From JAMZMI01 sp964353015 (GTDB lineage: Bacteria > Bacteroidota > Bacteroidia > Cytophagales > Cyclobacteriaceae): a DNA stretch of 64,000 nucleotides. Positions 8,674-16,936 of this stretch are shown here, one piece after another. Position 1 is the first letter of the stretch; each line of letters begins with the position of its first letter. The translations under genes and the position numbers were made by a program. The notes under the pieces are model-generated. The model worked only from the letters and a program-made list of their open reading frames with translations. It searched no databases and was not told where the DNA came from. The DNA is taken from NCBI GenBank assembly GCA_964353015.1, contig CAYGUA010000010.1:97418-161417 (forward strand), written 5' to 3'.

Positions 8674-9351
8674 TTGTCTCACAACAGTGTAGTAATTGTA
8701 GCAGGAGGTGCTGGTTTGAGAATGAATCAGCCACTTCCTAAACAGTTTACACCAATTCATGGAATTCCTGTACTGGTTCATACCCTAAGGGCATTCTTTA
8801 CTTTCGATCCTCAAATAACTTCAGTGTTGGTACTTCCTCAGGATCATTTTGATACCTGGGATTCCATAAAAAAAGAATTTTTACCTGATGCTGATATTAT
8901 CGTTACTGCCGGAGGATCTTCACGTTTCCAATCAGTGAAAAACGGTCTTTCTAAAATCTCATCTGGTATTGTAGCCATACATGACGCGGTAAGGCCCTGC
9001 ATTTCTCCTCAAATCATCGCCGCATCATTTGACGCTGCGAAGAAGTCTGGTTCAGGATTAGTTTGTGTGCCGATGAAAGATTCGGTGCGATTGGTTGATG
9101 GCGCTACATCAAAAGCTTTGGACAGATCGCGGTATCAGATCGTACAAACACCACAAACATTCCAGGTTGATAAAATCAAAAAAGCATTTGAGGTTCAGGA
9201 GCAAAGTTACTTTACAGATGATGCAAGCGTATATGAATATGCCTTAAATCAGGAATTGACATTAGTGATGGGGAGTTATGAAAATATCAAGATCACGACT
9301 CCTGAGGATCTGAAACTTGCAGCAATTTATCTGGAAAACAAAAAACCCTGA
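8674..9351 (+). CDS. ispD: 2-C-methyl-D-erythritol 4-phosphate cytidylyltransferase
   Basis: This 225-residue enzyme of the MEP isoprenoid pathway joins CTP and MEP. The nucleotide-binding N-terminus VVIVAGGAGLRMNQPLPKQF, the IVAIHDAVRPCI block and the QTPQTF motif are diagnostic of IspD. The start is a TTG at 8674, as no earlier ATG fits and the next Met (residue 17) lies inside the CTP-binding loop. The stop codon (9349-9351) overlaps the first arm of a strong hairpin terminator shared with the convergent DUF2795 gene. Confidence 0.94.
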   Translation: MSHNSVVIVAGGAGLRMNQPLPKQFTPIHGIPVLVHTLRAFFTFDPQITSVLVLPQDHFDTWDSIKKEFLPDADIIVTAGGSSRFQSVKNGLSKISSGIVAIHDAVRPCISPQIIAASFDAAKKSGSGLVCVPMKDSVRLVDGATSKALDRSRYQIVQTPQTFQVDKIKKAFEVQEQSYFTDDASVYEYALNQELTLVMGSYENIKITTPEDLKLAAIYLENKKP

Positions 9352-9369
9352 GTTTTCACACAGGGTTTT
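9342..9369. terminator. Bidirectional terminator between ispD and DUF2795 gene
   Basis: AAAACCCTG (9342-9350) and CAGGGTTTT (9361-9369) form a perfect 9-bp stem with a 10-nt loop and A/T tracts on both sides. It can therefore end transcripts from both convergent genes. The ispD stop codon is built into the left arm. Confidence 0.85.
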
Positions 9370-9390
9370 AAAATGTCTCAAATTCCGAAA

Positions 9391-9612
9391 TCAATATTCA
9401 TCCTCATTGAAGAAGAAATCTTCCTTTGTTGGATAATCAGGCCATATTTCTTCGATACTTTCGTATGGGTTACCATCATCCTCAAGTTCCTGTAGGTTTT
9501 CTACAACTTCAAGTGGAGCACCTGATCTGATTGAAAAATCAATCAATTCGTCTTTTGCAGCCGGCCAAGGTGCATCTTCCAAATAAGAAGCTAATTCTAG
9601 TGTCCAGTACAT
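9391..9612 (-). CDS. DUF2795 family protein
   Basis: This 73-residue acidic protein is highly conserved in Bacteroidota. MYWTLELASYLEDAPWPA, the central SGAPLEVVENLQELEDDG and the C-terminal EEIWPDYPTKEDFFFNEDEY identify the DUF2795 group. Its function is unknown. A consensus promoter (9667-9638) stands 26 bp upstream, so the gene is expressed on its own, and the shared hairpin at 9342-9369 ends it. Strong conservation together with small size and acidity suggests a cytoplasmic partner protein, but I cannot assign a role. Confidence 0.88.
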   Translation of the reverse strand: MYWTLELASYLEDAPWPAAKDELIDFSIRSGAPLEVVENLQELEDDGNPYESIEEIWPDYPTKEDFFFNEDEY

Positions 9613-9637
9613 AATTTGTTGTATTTAAAATTTCGTG

Positions 9638-9667
9638 CAAAAATAGTTTTATTACTTAGAAATCAAA
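9638..9667 (-). promoter_or_regulatory. Promoter of the DUF2795 gene
   Basis: Minus strand: TTTG (9667-9664), an 18-bp spacer, then TATTTTTG (9645-9638). This is a full match to the Bacteroidota consensus, 26 bp before the start codon. Confidence 0.7.
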
Positions 9668-9744
9668 TTTTATTTTGATTTATTCCATTATAAACTTTAA
9701 ATGCGAAATAGCAATGGATCGTTCCTTAATTATTGATAAAAAAA

Positions 9745-10956
9745 TCAGGATTTATTGAGTAGGTCTAAAAGCTGCTCCTTGATCATCACTTTCATTTTTT
9801 GTTGATTCAGGTTTTTCTCAACCAATGGGTTCATTTGGCCGGTAGAAGATGAAAAATTTCCAGAGTTTTCAAGGTACTTAGTCAGGTCTTCACGATCCCG
9901 AATTAGCAAGTCCTCCAATACTTTGATTTGAAGTTTGCGTTGTTCTGCCGGTGACATCTCTCTATAAGTTTTGACACGTTTTCTAGCTACATTGATGAGA
10001 AAATCCCATTCTTTGAGCAGTTGTATTTTTGAAAACGCCTCCTTACGATCTTGTTTTGCCTTGAATTCACTCGGTTGATAGGACTTGAGATTGTTTCGAT
10101 ATACTTCCAGCGTCTTCAGCGGAACAGATTCTTTTCCTGAAAGGTATCCATCTAGTTCTCTGATTAATGCTTTAACATCCATCGATTGGTTTTGTGGACG
10201 CTGTGTAGGCTTAAGGTGTTTATTGAAAAGATCAACCAAAGGGCCATAGTCTTCCTTGGGAATTTTGCCCAGATCATCCCATCGCTGCTTGAGGTCTTTT
10301 ACTTTTTCAAATCGTTCTTTTCCATGAACGTTTGTCAATTTTTCAGCTTCCTTAACAAGAAGTTGATAGGCTGCTTTGTTTTTTTCGCCAAGTCGCTTTT
10401 TATCTTCATAAAAAGCCTTCTTCTTATCGAAAAAGCCAGATACGACTGACCAGAAAGCTTCTTCTAACTCCTCCTGTTCTTCTTCTATCGCATTGCCTGT
10501 TTTGATCCAACGGGTTTTAATGTCGTGAATTTCTTCAGTTGCTTCTTTCCAATTGAATTTATCTGCAGCAATTTTAACCTCTTCGATCAAAGTTTTTTTG
10601 ATTTCAGAATTTCTTTCCCTGTTTTTCGAGATTATATCATGTAAGATCGCTTCCTGTGTGGTCAGTTTGTCTAGCAACGATTGATAGTCGCCAAGACCAT
10701 CATGTGTAGGTATGAGTTCTTTTAAATGCAGAAGTTTCATTAAAAAAGAACCTTTATTCACAGATTCTTCAATTATTTTCTCCAACTCTACCACCTTGGT
10801 TTCTAGTTCGTAGAAGCGCTCCTCAAAATATTGAAATGAGCTTTCAGGATTGTCATCTTTTACTTCACCGATGGCCCTGTCTGTATATGGACCCCAGGCT
10901 TTCAAAATGACCTTATTTCCTTGAATAGTACCGTATTTGTTTCCCTTCTCCTCCAC
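9745..10956 (-). CDS. DUF349 domain protein
   Basis: This 403-residue, strongly charged, mostly helical protein has tandem DUF349-type three-helix repeats (about residues 140-240), recognisable by WKEATEEIHDIKTRWIKTG and KVKDLKQRWDDLGKIPKED. Long coiled-coil stretches flank them. No signal peptide or membrane segment is visible, so it is cytoplasmic. Its biochemical role is not established. It is divergent from ettA across 79 bp and forms its own transcription unit. Confidence 0.85.
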   Translation of the reverse strand: MEEKGNKYGTIQGNKVILKAWGPYTDRAIGEVKDDNPESSFQYFEERFYELETKVVELEKIIEESVNKGSFLMKLLHLKELIPTHDGLGDYQSLLDKLTTQEAILHDIISKNRERNSEIKKTLIEEVKIAADKFNWKEATEEIHDIKTRWIKTGNAIEEEQEELEEAFWSVVSGFFDKKKAFYEDKKRLGEKNKAAYQLLVKEAEKLTNVHGKERFEKVKDLKQRWDDLGKIPKEDYGPLVDLFNKHLKPTQRPQNQSMDVKALIRELDGYLSGKESVPLKTLEVYRNNLKSYQPSEFKAKQDRKEAFSKIQLLKEWDFLINVARKRVKTYREMSPAEQRKLQIKVLEDLLIRDREDLTKYLENSGNFSSSTGQMNPLVEKNLNQQKMKVMIKEQLLDLLNKS

Positions 10957-11035
10957 AAATATTGAAAAGTGAATTTATTATTAATGCTGATTTAGAATTG
11001 ATGTAAATTCGACATCAATTTGAAAAAACTCAACC

Positions 11036-12718
11036 ATGTCTGACGAAAAAATTATATTCTCGATGGCTGGGGTAAATAAATTTTACCCCCCAAAGAAACA
11101 AGTTTTAAAGAACATTTACCTCTCCTTTTTCTATGGAGCTAAAATTGGCGTGCTTGGATTGAACGGATCGGGCAAGTCTTCGTTGCTGAGAATCATCGCA
11201 GGAATAGATAAAGAATATCAAGGTGATGTGGTTTCTTCTGCTGGATTTAGTGTCGGAATGCTCGAACAAGAGCCAAAACTAGATCCAACTAAGACTGTAA
11301 AAGAAGTCATCAGTGAAGCAGTTTCTGAAATCACTGATTTGCTTAAAGAATACGATGAGATCAATTTGAAATTTGGCGAACCTGAAATTTTGGATGATCC
11401 AGATAAAATGAATGCCCTTATTGAAAAGCAGGGCAAGGTGCAGGAGAAGCTTGATCATGTGGGAGCATGGGAACTGGATACAAAACTTGAAAGGGCGATG
11501 GATGCACTCAGGACGCCACCTGAAGATGCGATTATCAAGAACTTATCGGGTGGAGAGAAAAGGAGAGTTGCGTTGTGTAGGCTGCTGCTACAAAAGCCTG
11601 ATGTGCTTTTGCTTGATGAGCCAACCAACCATCTCGATGCAGAATCGGTTCATTGGCTTGAGCAGCATCTGCAGCAATATGAAGGAACCGTAATTGCGGT
11701 AACCCATGATAGATATTTCCTTGATAATGTGGCCGGTTGGATTTTGGAACTGGATAGAGGTGAAGGCATTCCGTGGAAAGGAAATTACTCCAGCTGGCTG
11801 GATCAAAAGCAGAAAAGATTAAAACAGGAAGAGAAAACCGAATCTAAAAGACAAAAAACACTTGAGCGCGAGCTGGAGTGGGTAAGAATGTCGCCGAAAG
11901 GGCGTCAGGCCAAAGGAAAAGCCAGATTGGGTGCCTACGATAAGTTATTAGGTCAGGAGGGCAAGGAGAAAGAAAAACAATTGGAGTTATACATCCCGCC
12001 AGGTCCACGACTAGGGGCGAAAGTTATTGAAGCGAAAGGAGTGTCTAAATCCTATGGTGATAAAATGTTATTTGAGAATCTGACATTTAGTTTGCCACAA
12101 GGGGGAATTGTAGGCGTGGTAGGACCAAATGGTGCGGGGAAAACAACACTTTTCAACCTGATCACTGGCAGAGAAAAACCAGACGCAGGAACGTTTGAAG
12201 TAGGGGAAACTGTGCAAATGGCTTATGTCGATCAGGAACATGACGACCTTAAACCTGATTTAACTGTTTTTCAAACCATTTCTGGCGGTAATGAAATCAT
12301 ACTTCTTGGCGGCAAGGAAATGAATGCTCGCGCATACGTAAGCAGGTTTAACCTGGCTGGTTCAGATCAGGAAAAGAAAGTAGGTGTACTGTCAGGTGGT
12401 GAACGCAACCGGGTTCATTTGGCAATCACCATGAAGCAAGGAGCCAACCTGATTCTATTGGATGAACCTACTAATGATTTGGATATAAACACGCTTCGGG
12501 CGCTTGAAGAAGGGCTCGAAAATTTCGCTGGATGTGCGGTGGTAATCAGTCACGACAGGTGGTTTTTAGATAGGGTTGCAACTCACATTTTGGCTTATGA
12601 AGGTGACTCACAGGTTTATTGGTTTGAGGGCAACTATTCCGACTATGAAGAGAACAGGAAGAAACGCTTGGGGGATAAAGAGCCGACCAGGATTAAGTAT
12701 AGGAAGTTGATGAAGTAG
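11036..12718 (+). CDS. ettA: Energy-dependent translational throttle protein EttA (ABC-F)
   Basis: This 560-residue ABC-F ATPase has two nucleotide-binding domains and no membrane helices. Domain 1 has GLNGSGKSS, signature LSGGEKRR and Walker B LLLDEPTNHLD with switch VTHDR. Domain 2 has GPNGAGKTT, LSGGERNR and ILLDEPTNDLD with SHDRW. The interdomain linker (about 240-330) is basic and helical, the tRNA-contacting region of the family. EttA binds the ribosomal E site and gates entry into elongation according to the ADP/ATP ratio. The length matches EttA rather than the longer Uup. Confidence 0.95.
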   Translation: MSDEKIIFSMAGVNKFYPPKKQVLKNIYLSFFYGAKIGVLGLNGSGKSSLLRIIAGIDKEYQGDVVSSAGFSVGMLEQEPKLDPTKTVKEVISEAVSEITDLLKEYDEINLKFGEPEILDDPDKMNALIEKQGKVQEKLDHVGAWELDTKLERAMDALRTPPEDAIIKNLSGGEKRRVALCRLLLQKPDVLLLDEPTNHLDAESVHWLEQHLQQYEGTVIAVTHDRYFLDNVAGWILELDRGEGIPWKGNYSSWLDQKQKRLKQEEKTESKRQKTLERELEWVRMSPKGRQAKGKARLGAYDKLLGQEGKEKEKQLELYIPPGPRLGAKVIEAKGVSKSYGDKMLFENLTFSLPQGGIVGVVGPNGAGKTTLFNLITGREKPDAGTFEVGETVQMAYVDQEHDDLKPDLTVFQTISGGNEIILLGGKEMNARAYVSRFNLAGSDQEKKVGVLSGGERNRVHLAITMKQGANLILLDEPTNDLDINTLRALEEGLENFAGCAVVISHDRWFLDRVATHILAYEGDSQVYWFEGNYSDYEENRKKRLGDKEPTRIKYRKLMK

Positions 12719-13023
12719 TCCATGTGGCCTTATTCTATCTCTAACTTATAAAAATCTAGTGAGTAGTTAAAAACTAGAGCATTATTTTCATGTATTCGAT
12801 TAAATCAACTTACAGTGTCAACATTTGTTGTCATAGGATTTTCTAATTCAAAAGCCATTTTTCATTATTAGATAATTGAAATTGTACTTATAATCTATTT
12901 TGTCCCAGAGGTTTACAGGCTTTTTCCATTTCTATTGGTTACTTTTGCACCCTGATTTTGAAACAGGATGGCTTCTTTTTCAAAATTTTAGAGCATAGAA
13001 ATAGTATAAAGACAGAATAAAAA
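12719..13023. other. Non-coding leader region of the leucine operon
   Basis: This 305-bp gap contains no gene I can support. It holds an imperfect inverted repeat, TGTCAACA / TGTTGTCA (12816-12823 and 12826-12833), the putative leuC -7 element (12940-12947), and a possible leader hairpin ATTTTGAA / TTCAAAAT (12955-12962 and 12979-12986). No run of leucine codons typical of an attenuator peptide is present. Confidence 0.5.
12940..12947 (+). promoter_or_regulatory. Probable leuC operon -7 promoter element
   Basis: TACTTTTG matches TAnnTTTG. The nearest -33-like sequence (GTTTA, 12911-12915) is poor and 24 bp away. The implied leader is about 70 nt. Confidence 0.4.
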
Positions 13024-14421
13024 ATGGGAAAGACGCTATTTGATAAGGTTTGGGATTCACACGTAGTACGTCAGATTGAAGGCGGCCCGGATGTGTTTTT
13101 CATAGATAGACACATGGTGCATGAAGTGACCAGTCCGGTTGCTTTTCTTGGTTTGAAAACCCGTGGTATTGGCGTGTTGCACCCAAACAGGACTTTTGCG
13201 ACCGCAGATCACAACACCCCGACAATCAACCAACATCTTCCTGTACAAGATCCACTTTCGGCGGGTCAGTTGAAAGCGCTTGAGGAAAATGCAAAGGAAC
13301 ATGGCATTTCTCATTGGGGATTGGGGCATGAGAAAAATGGAATCGTACATGTTGTAGGTCCAGAATACGGAATTACGCTTCCCGGAGCAACAATTGTTTG
13401 CGGAGATTCACATACTTCTACGCATGGGGCTTTTGGTGCCATCGCATTCGGTATTGGTACATCTGAGGTGGAAATGGTGCTTGCTACACAATGTATCATG
13501 CAGCCAAAACCTAAGAAGATGCGAATCAACATCAATGGCGCACTTCAAGTAGGTGTGACTCCAAAAGATGTGGCTTTGTTTATCATTTCTCAGCTCACAA
13601 CTTCGGGAGCGACTGGCTATTTTGTAGAATATGCCGGTGATGTTTTTGAAAACATGAGCATGGAAGGTAGAATGACTGTCTGCAACCTGAGTATTGAAAT
13701 GGGGGCTAGAGGCGGCATGATTGCTCCTGATGAAAAAACATTTGAATATATCAAAGGTCGTGAGTTTACTCCAAAAGGAGCAGCTTGGGACAAAGCAATG
13801 GAATATTGGGAAACCTTGAAAACTGATGCTGATGCAACTTTTGACAAAGAGTTAACCTTTGACGGTTCGAAAATAGAGCCGATGATTACCTATGGTACCA
13901 ATCCAGGAATGGGAATGGGCATTGGCAATATCATCCCAACTGCTGAATCGCTGGAAGGTGGTGTTGCTACATACAAAAAATCATTGGGATATATGGGCTT
14001 CAATGAAGGGGAGTCCATGATCGGAAAGCCTGTTGACTATGTGTTCATAGGAAGCTGTACCAATGGTAGGATAGAAGATTTCAGAGCATTTGCATCATTG
14101 GTCAAAGGAAAGAAAAAAGCTGATAATGTGACAGCATGGTTGGTTCCAGGATCGCACAAAGTAGAAGCTGCTATTAAGGAAGAAGGTCTTTTAGATATTC
14201 TAACAGAAGCTGGATTCGAATTGAGAGAACCTGGTTGCTCTGCATGTTTGGCGATGAATGATGATAAAGTACCTGCCGGAAAACTTGCGGTAAGTACATC
14301 AAACAGGAATTTTGAAGGAAGACAGGGTCCAGGATCAAGAACACTCTTGGCTAGTCCGCTAGTCGCTGCGGCAAGTGCAGTAACAGGAGTTGTTACGGAT
14401 CCAAGGGAGTTGATGGTTTGA
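13024..14421 (+). CDS. leuC: 3-isopropylmalate dehydratase large subunit
   Basis: This 465-residue aconitase-family subunit isomerises 2- to 3-isopropylmalate together with LeuD. The 4Fe-4S ligands are Cys345 in GSCTNGRIEDF and Cys405/Cys408 in EPGCSACLAMN. DRHMVHEVTSPVAF at the N-terminus and CGDSHTSTHGAFGA are typical of LeuC. It is the first gene of the leuC-leuD-synthase-leuB cluster. A 232-bp gap flanked by short heptamer repeats separates it from leuD. Confidence 0.98.
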   Translation: MGKTLFDKVWDSHVVRQIEGGPDVFFIDRHMVHEVTSPVAFLGLKTRGIGVLHPNRTFATADHNTPTINQHLPVQDPLSAGQLKALEENAKEHGISHWGLGHEKNGIVHVVGPEYGITLPGATIVCGDSHTSTHGAFGAIAFGIGTSEVEMVLATQCIMQPKPKKMRININGALQVGVTPKDVALFIISQLTTSGATGYFVEYAGDVFENMSMEGRMTVCNLSIEMGARGGMIAPDEKTFEYIKGREFTPKGAAWDKAMEYWETLKTDADATFDKELTFDGSKIEPMITYGTNPGMGMGIGNIIPTAESLEGGVATYKKSLGYMGFNEGESMIGKPVDYVFIGSCTNGRIEDFRAFASLVKGKKKADNVTAWLVPGSHKVEAAIKEEGLLDILTEAGFELREPGCSACLAMNDDKVPAGKLAVSTSNRNFEGRQGPGSRTLLASPLVAAASAVTGVVTDPRELMV

Positions 14422-14456
14422 TTTGGCTTTGGTTTTTAGCTATTGGCCTTTAGCCG
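14422..14456. repeat. Heptamer-repeat block, left arm (leuC-leuD gap)
   Basis: The reverse strand of this segment reads as successive 7-bp units of the form CYAANNG (for example CTAAAGG then CCAATAG). It begins right after the leuC stop and is matched, in opposite orientation, by a similar block at 14610-14645. It looks like a degenerate REP-type intergenic element. Confidence 0.55.
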
Positions 14457-14609
14457 GAGTTAAGAGATAAAACAACTCATATATCGACTTTATGTAAGTT
14501 TCCAAGATTCTGAAAAATTCATAGAAACTAAGTATTGTCCTTAAGAAAATAGATTAGTATAAATGGACGGTAATTCACAAGGAATTATTGTTTTGATAAG
14601 AAGTGAATA

Positions 14610-14645
14610 CCAAGAGCTAATGGCCAAGCGCCAAAAGCCAAAAGC
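14610..14645. repeat. Heptamer-repeat block, right arm (leuC-leuD gap)
   Basis: On the plus strand five consecutive 7-bp units fit CYAANNG (CCAAGAG, CTAATGG, CCAAGCG, CCAAAAG, CCAAAAG), ending 9 bp before the leuD ATG. It is inverted relative to the block at 14422-14456, so the two could pair imperfectly in RNA and loop out the roughly 150 nt between them. Confidence 0.6.
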
Positions 14646-14653
14646 AATAAAAA

Positions 14654-15250
14654 ATGGCATACGATAAATTTACAGTACTAAAAACTACTGCTGTTCCACT
14701 TCCGATTGAAAATGTGGATACTGATCAGATCATTCCTGCCCGTTTCTTGAAAGCCACTACGCGTGAGGGTTTTGGTGACAATCTTTTCAGAGATTGGAGA
14801 TACAACACCGATGGCAGTCCAAAAGAAGATTTCATTTTGAATAACCCTATCTATGGAGGTAAAATTCTGGTAGGAGGTAAAAACTTTGGATCTGGTTCTT
14901 CCAGAGAGCATGCTGCATGGGCGGTTTATGACTATGGATTCAGATGTGTGATTTCGAGCTTTTTTGCTGATATTTTTAAAGGAAACTGCTTGAATATTGG
15001 TGTGCTTCCAGCGCAGGTAAGTGCTGAATTTCTAGATAAGATTTTCAAAGCCATTGAGGCGGATCCCAAAGCCGAAATTGAAGTGAGTTTACCAACACAA
15101 ACTGTAACGATACTAGCAACCGGTGAATCGGAAAGTTTTGATATCAACTCTTACAAAAAAGGAAACATGCTCAACGGTTTCGATGATATCGATTACTTGC
15201 AGAATATGAAAACTGAAATTGAGCAATTTGCTCAAAATCGTCCAATCTAA
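14654..15250 (+). CDS. leuD: 3-isopropylmalate dehydratase small subunit
   Basis: This 198-residue swivel-domain partner of LeuC has the signatures NVDTDQIIPARFLK at the N-terminus and GGKNFGSGSSREHAAWA at about residue 75, followed by the FADIFKGNCLNIGVLP block. Length is typical. It completes the isomerase of leucine synthesis. It lies between a repeat-containing gap on the leuC side and a strong hairpin (15268-15300) on the synthase side. Confidence 0.97.
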   Translation: MAYDKFTVLKTTAVPLPIENVDTDQIIPARFLKATTREGFGDNLFRDWRYNTDGSPKEDFILNNPIYGGKILVGGKNFGSGSSREHAAWAVYDYGFRCVISSFFADIFKGNCLNIGVLPAQVSAEFLDKIFKAIEADPKAEIEVSLPTQTVTILATGESESFDINSYKKGNMLNGFDDIDYLQNMKTEIEQFAQNRPI

Positions 15251-15267
15251 AATATTGAATCCAGAGA

Positions 15268-15300
15268 CAATGGCCATAATATTGATTATCATGGCTATTG
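15268..15300 (+). other. Intercistronic hairpin upstream of the leuA-like gene
   Basis: CAATGGCCAT (15268-15277) pairs with ATGGCTATTG (15291-15300), allowing one G-U pair, around a short A/T loop, and CTTTTTA follows. The stem contains the upstream TTG (15298-15300). It could be a processing or attenuation site, or could mask that start codon. Confidence 0.5.
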
Positions 15301-16851
15301 CTTTTTAAAAGAATTGGTTTGAAAGTAGAAATCCTCGATACCACGCTCAGAGACGGAGAGCAAACTTCCGGTGTATCATTTACCGATAGCGAAAAGCTAA
15401 CGATAGCCCAGCTATTGCTAGAAGAGCTTCGCGTAGATCGATTGGAGGTAGCTTCGGCCAGAGTTTCAGAGGGCGAATTCAAAGGAGCGAAAAAAATTCT
15501 TGATTGGGCATCTCAAAATGGCTACATCGGTCAGGTTGAGATTTTGGGATTTGTTGATCATACACTTTCAGTGGATTGGATCAAGAATTCTGGAGGGCAG
15601 GTGATCAATTTACTTTGTAAAGGCTCAAGGAAACATTGCGAAAAGCAGCTTAAAAAAACAGTTGAGGAGCATTTAGCTGATATCGCTCAGACGATTAATT
15701 ATGCAACTGACCAAAATCTAACGGTGAATGTCTACCTCGAGGATTGGTCCAACGGTATGCGTACTTCACCTGATTACGTAGATCAGATGATTGGAGGGCT
15801 GCTCAAATTGAACGTAAAGCGTATCATGTTGCCAGATACATTAGGGATTTTGAATCATAAAGAGGCTGCAGATTTTTGTGGGCAAATGACAAGCAAATTC
15901 CCGACAGCACATTTTGATTTTCACGCGCACAACGATTACGATTTATCCACAGCCAACGTGTATTCTGCGATAGAAGCGGGCATCAATGGCATTCACACTA
16001 CATTAAACGGACTTGGCGAACGTGCCGGCAATGTGCCACTTTCAAGTGTGATTGGCATTGTTAAAGATCATTTGCATGGTGAGATGAATGTCGATGAAAC
16101 CAAACTTTATAAGGTTTGTAAAATCGTTGAGTCATTTTCAGGGATCAGAATACCAGCAAATAAGCCATTGGTAGGTGAGTTTGTATTTACACAGACAAGT
16201 GGCATTCATGCCGATGGAGATAGTAAAGACAATCTATATCACAATGGATTGAACCCTGAGCGCTTTGGAAGAAGTTATTCTTACGCTTTAGGTAAAATGT
16301 CGGGCAAGGCGAGCATCAAAAAGAATTTGGACGAGCTGGGAATAGAGCTGAGCAAGGAGGAGACAAAAAAGATCACCCAAAAGATCATTGAACTAGGAGA
16401 TAAAAAGGAATCCATCACCAAGGAAGATTTACCCTTTATTATCAATGATGTCTTGCGCAGTGAAAAAATTGAAAGGCATGTAGTCATTAAAAATTATTCC
16501 CTTTCTGTGGCCCAAGGTCTTCGATCGATGGCCACTTTGAGCATTGAGATTGGAGGGAAAACGTATGAAAAGACTGCTTCGGGAGATGGACAATATGATG
16601 CATTCATGAATTCACTTCATGCCATATATGCTGAATTTGGAGAAACACTTCCGAGACTTGTGGACTATGAAGTGCAGATTCCTCCGGGTGGTGAAACGGA
16701 TGCCTTGGTGATCACAACGATCAGTTGGGAAAATGGCAAAACATTCAAAACTCGTGGACTAGATTCTGACCAAACTGTGGCTGCTATCAAAGCGACTATC
16801 AAAATGCTCAATATTATCAAAAATCATAATGGTGAGGCCGACTCGATATAA
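15298..16851 (+). CDS. 2-isopropylmalate/citramalate synthase family protein (LeuA-like)
   Basis: This protein of up to 517 residues has an HMGL-like TIM barrel: ILDTTLRDGEQTSG at the N-terminus, metal-binding FHAHNDYDLSTAN, and HTTLNGLGERAGNVPL. A C-terminal LeuA-type regulatory dimer domain (about 380-510) follows. Its position between leuD and leuB makes it the likely committed step of leucine synthesis (acetyl-CoA plus 2-oxoisovalerate). The substrate-loop sequence GEQTSGVSF differs from the GEQSPG of classical LeuA, so a citramalate synthase role is possible. Start: TTG at 15298 lies in a hairpin stem. A second TTG at 15319, giving KVEILDTTLRDG right after the start, may be the true one. 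Confidence 0.85.
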   Translation: MLFKRIGLKVEILDTTLRDGEQTSGVSFTDSEKLTIAQLLLEELRVDRLEVASARVSEGEFKGAKKILDWASQNGYIGQVEILGFVDHTLSVDWIKNSGGQVINLLCKGSRKHCEKQLKKTVEEHLADIAQTINYATDQNLTVNVYLEDWSNGMRTSPDYVDQMIGGLLKLNVKRIMLPDTLGILNHKEAADFCGQMTSKFPTAHFDFHAHNDYDLSTANVYSAIEAGINGIHTTLNGLGERAGNVPLSSVIGIVKDHLHGEMNVDETKLYKVCKIVESFSGIRIPANKPLVGEFVFTQTSGIHADGDSKDNLYHNGLNPERFGRSYSYALGKMSGKASIKKNLDELGIELSKEETKKITQKIIELGDKKESITKEDLPFIINDVLRSEKIERHVVIKNYSLSVAQGLRSMATLSIEIGGKTYEKTASGDGQYDAFMNSLHAIYAEFGETLPRLVDYEVQIPPGGETDALVITTISWENGKTFKTRGLDSDQTVAAIKATIKMLNIIKNHNGEADSI

Positions 16852-16936
16852 GAGGCGGAAGAATAAAACAAATACAAACAATATCACCGGGACTTAATTT
16901 CCGGACTTTTTTAATAGCATAAAATTCTCGTAAACA

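Noticed and set aside
12968..12991. Seven-codon frame (MASFSKF) in the leu leader
   Set aside because: It contains no leucine codons and no terminator/antiterminator pair follows, so it is not a convincing attenuator peptide.
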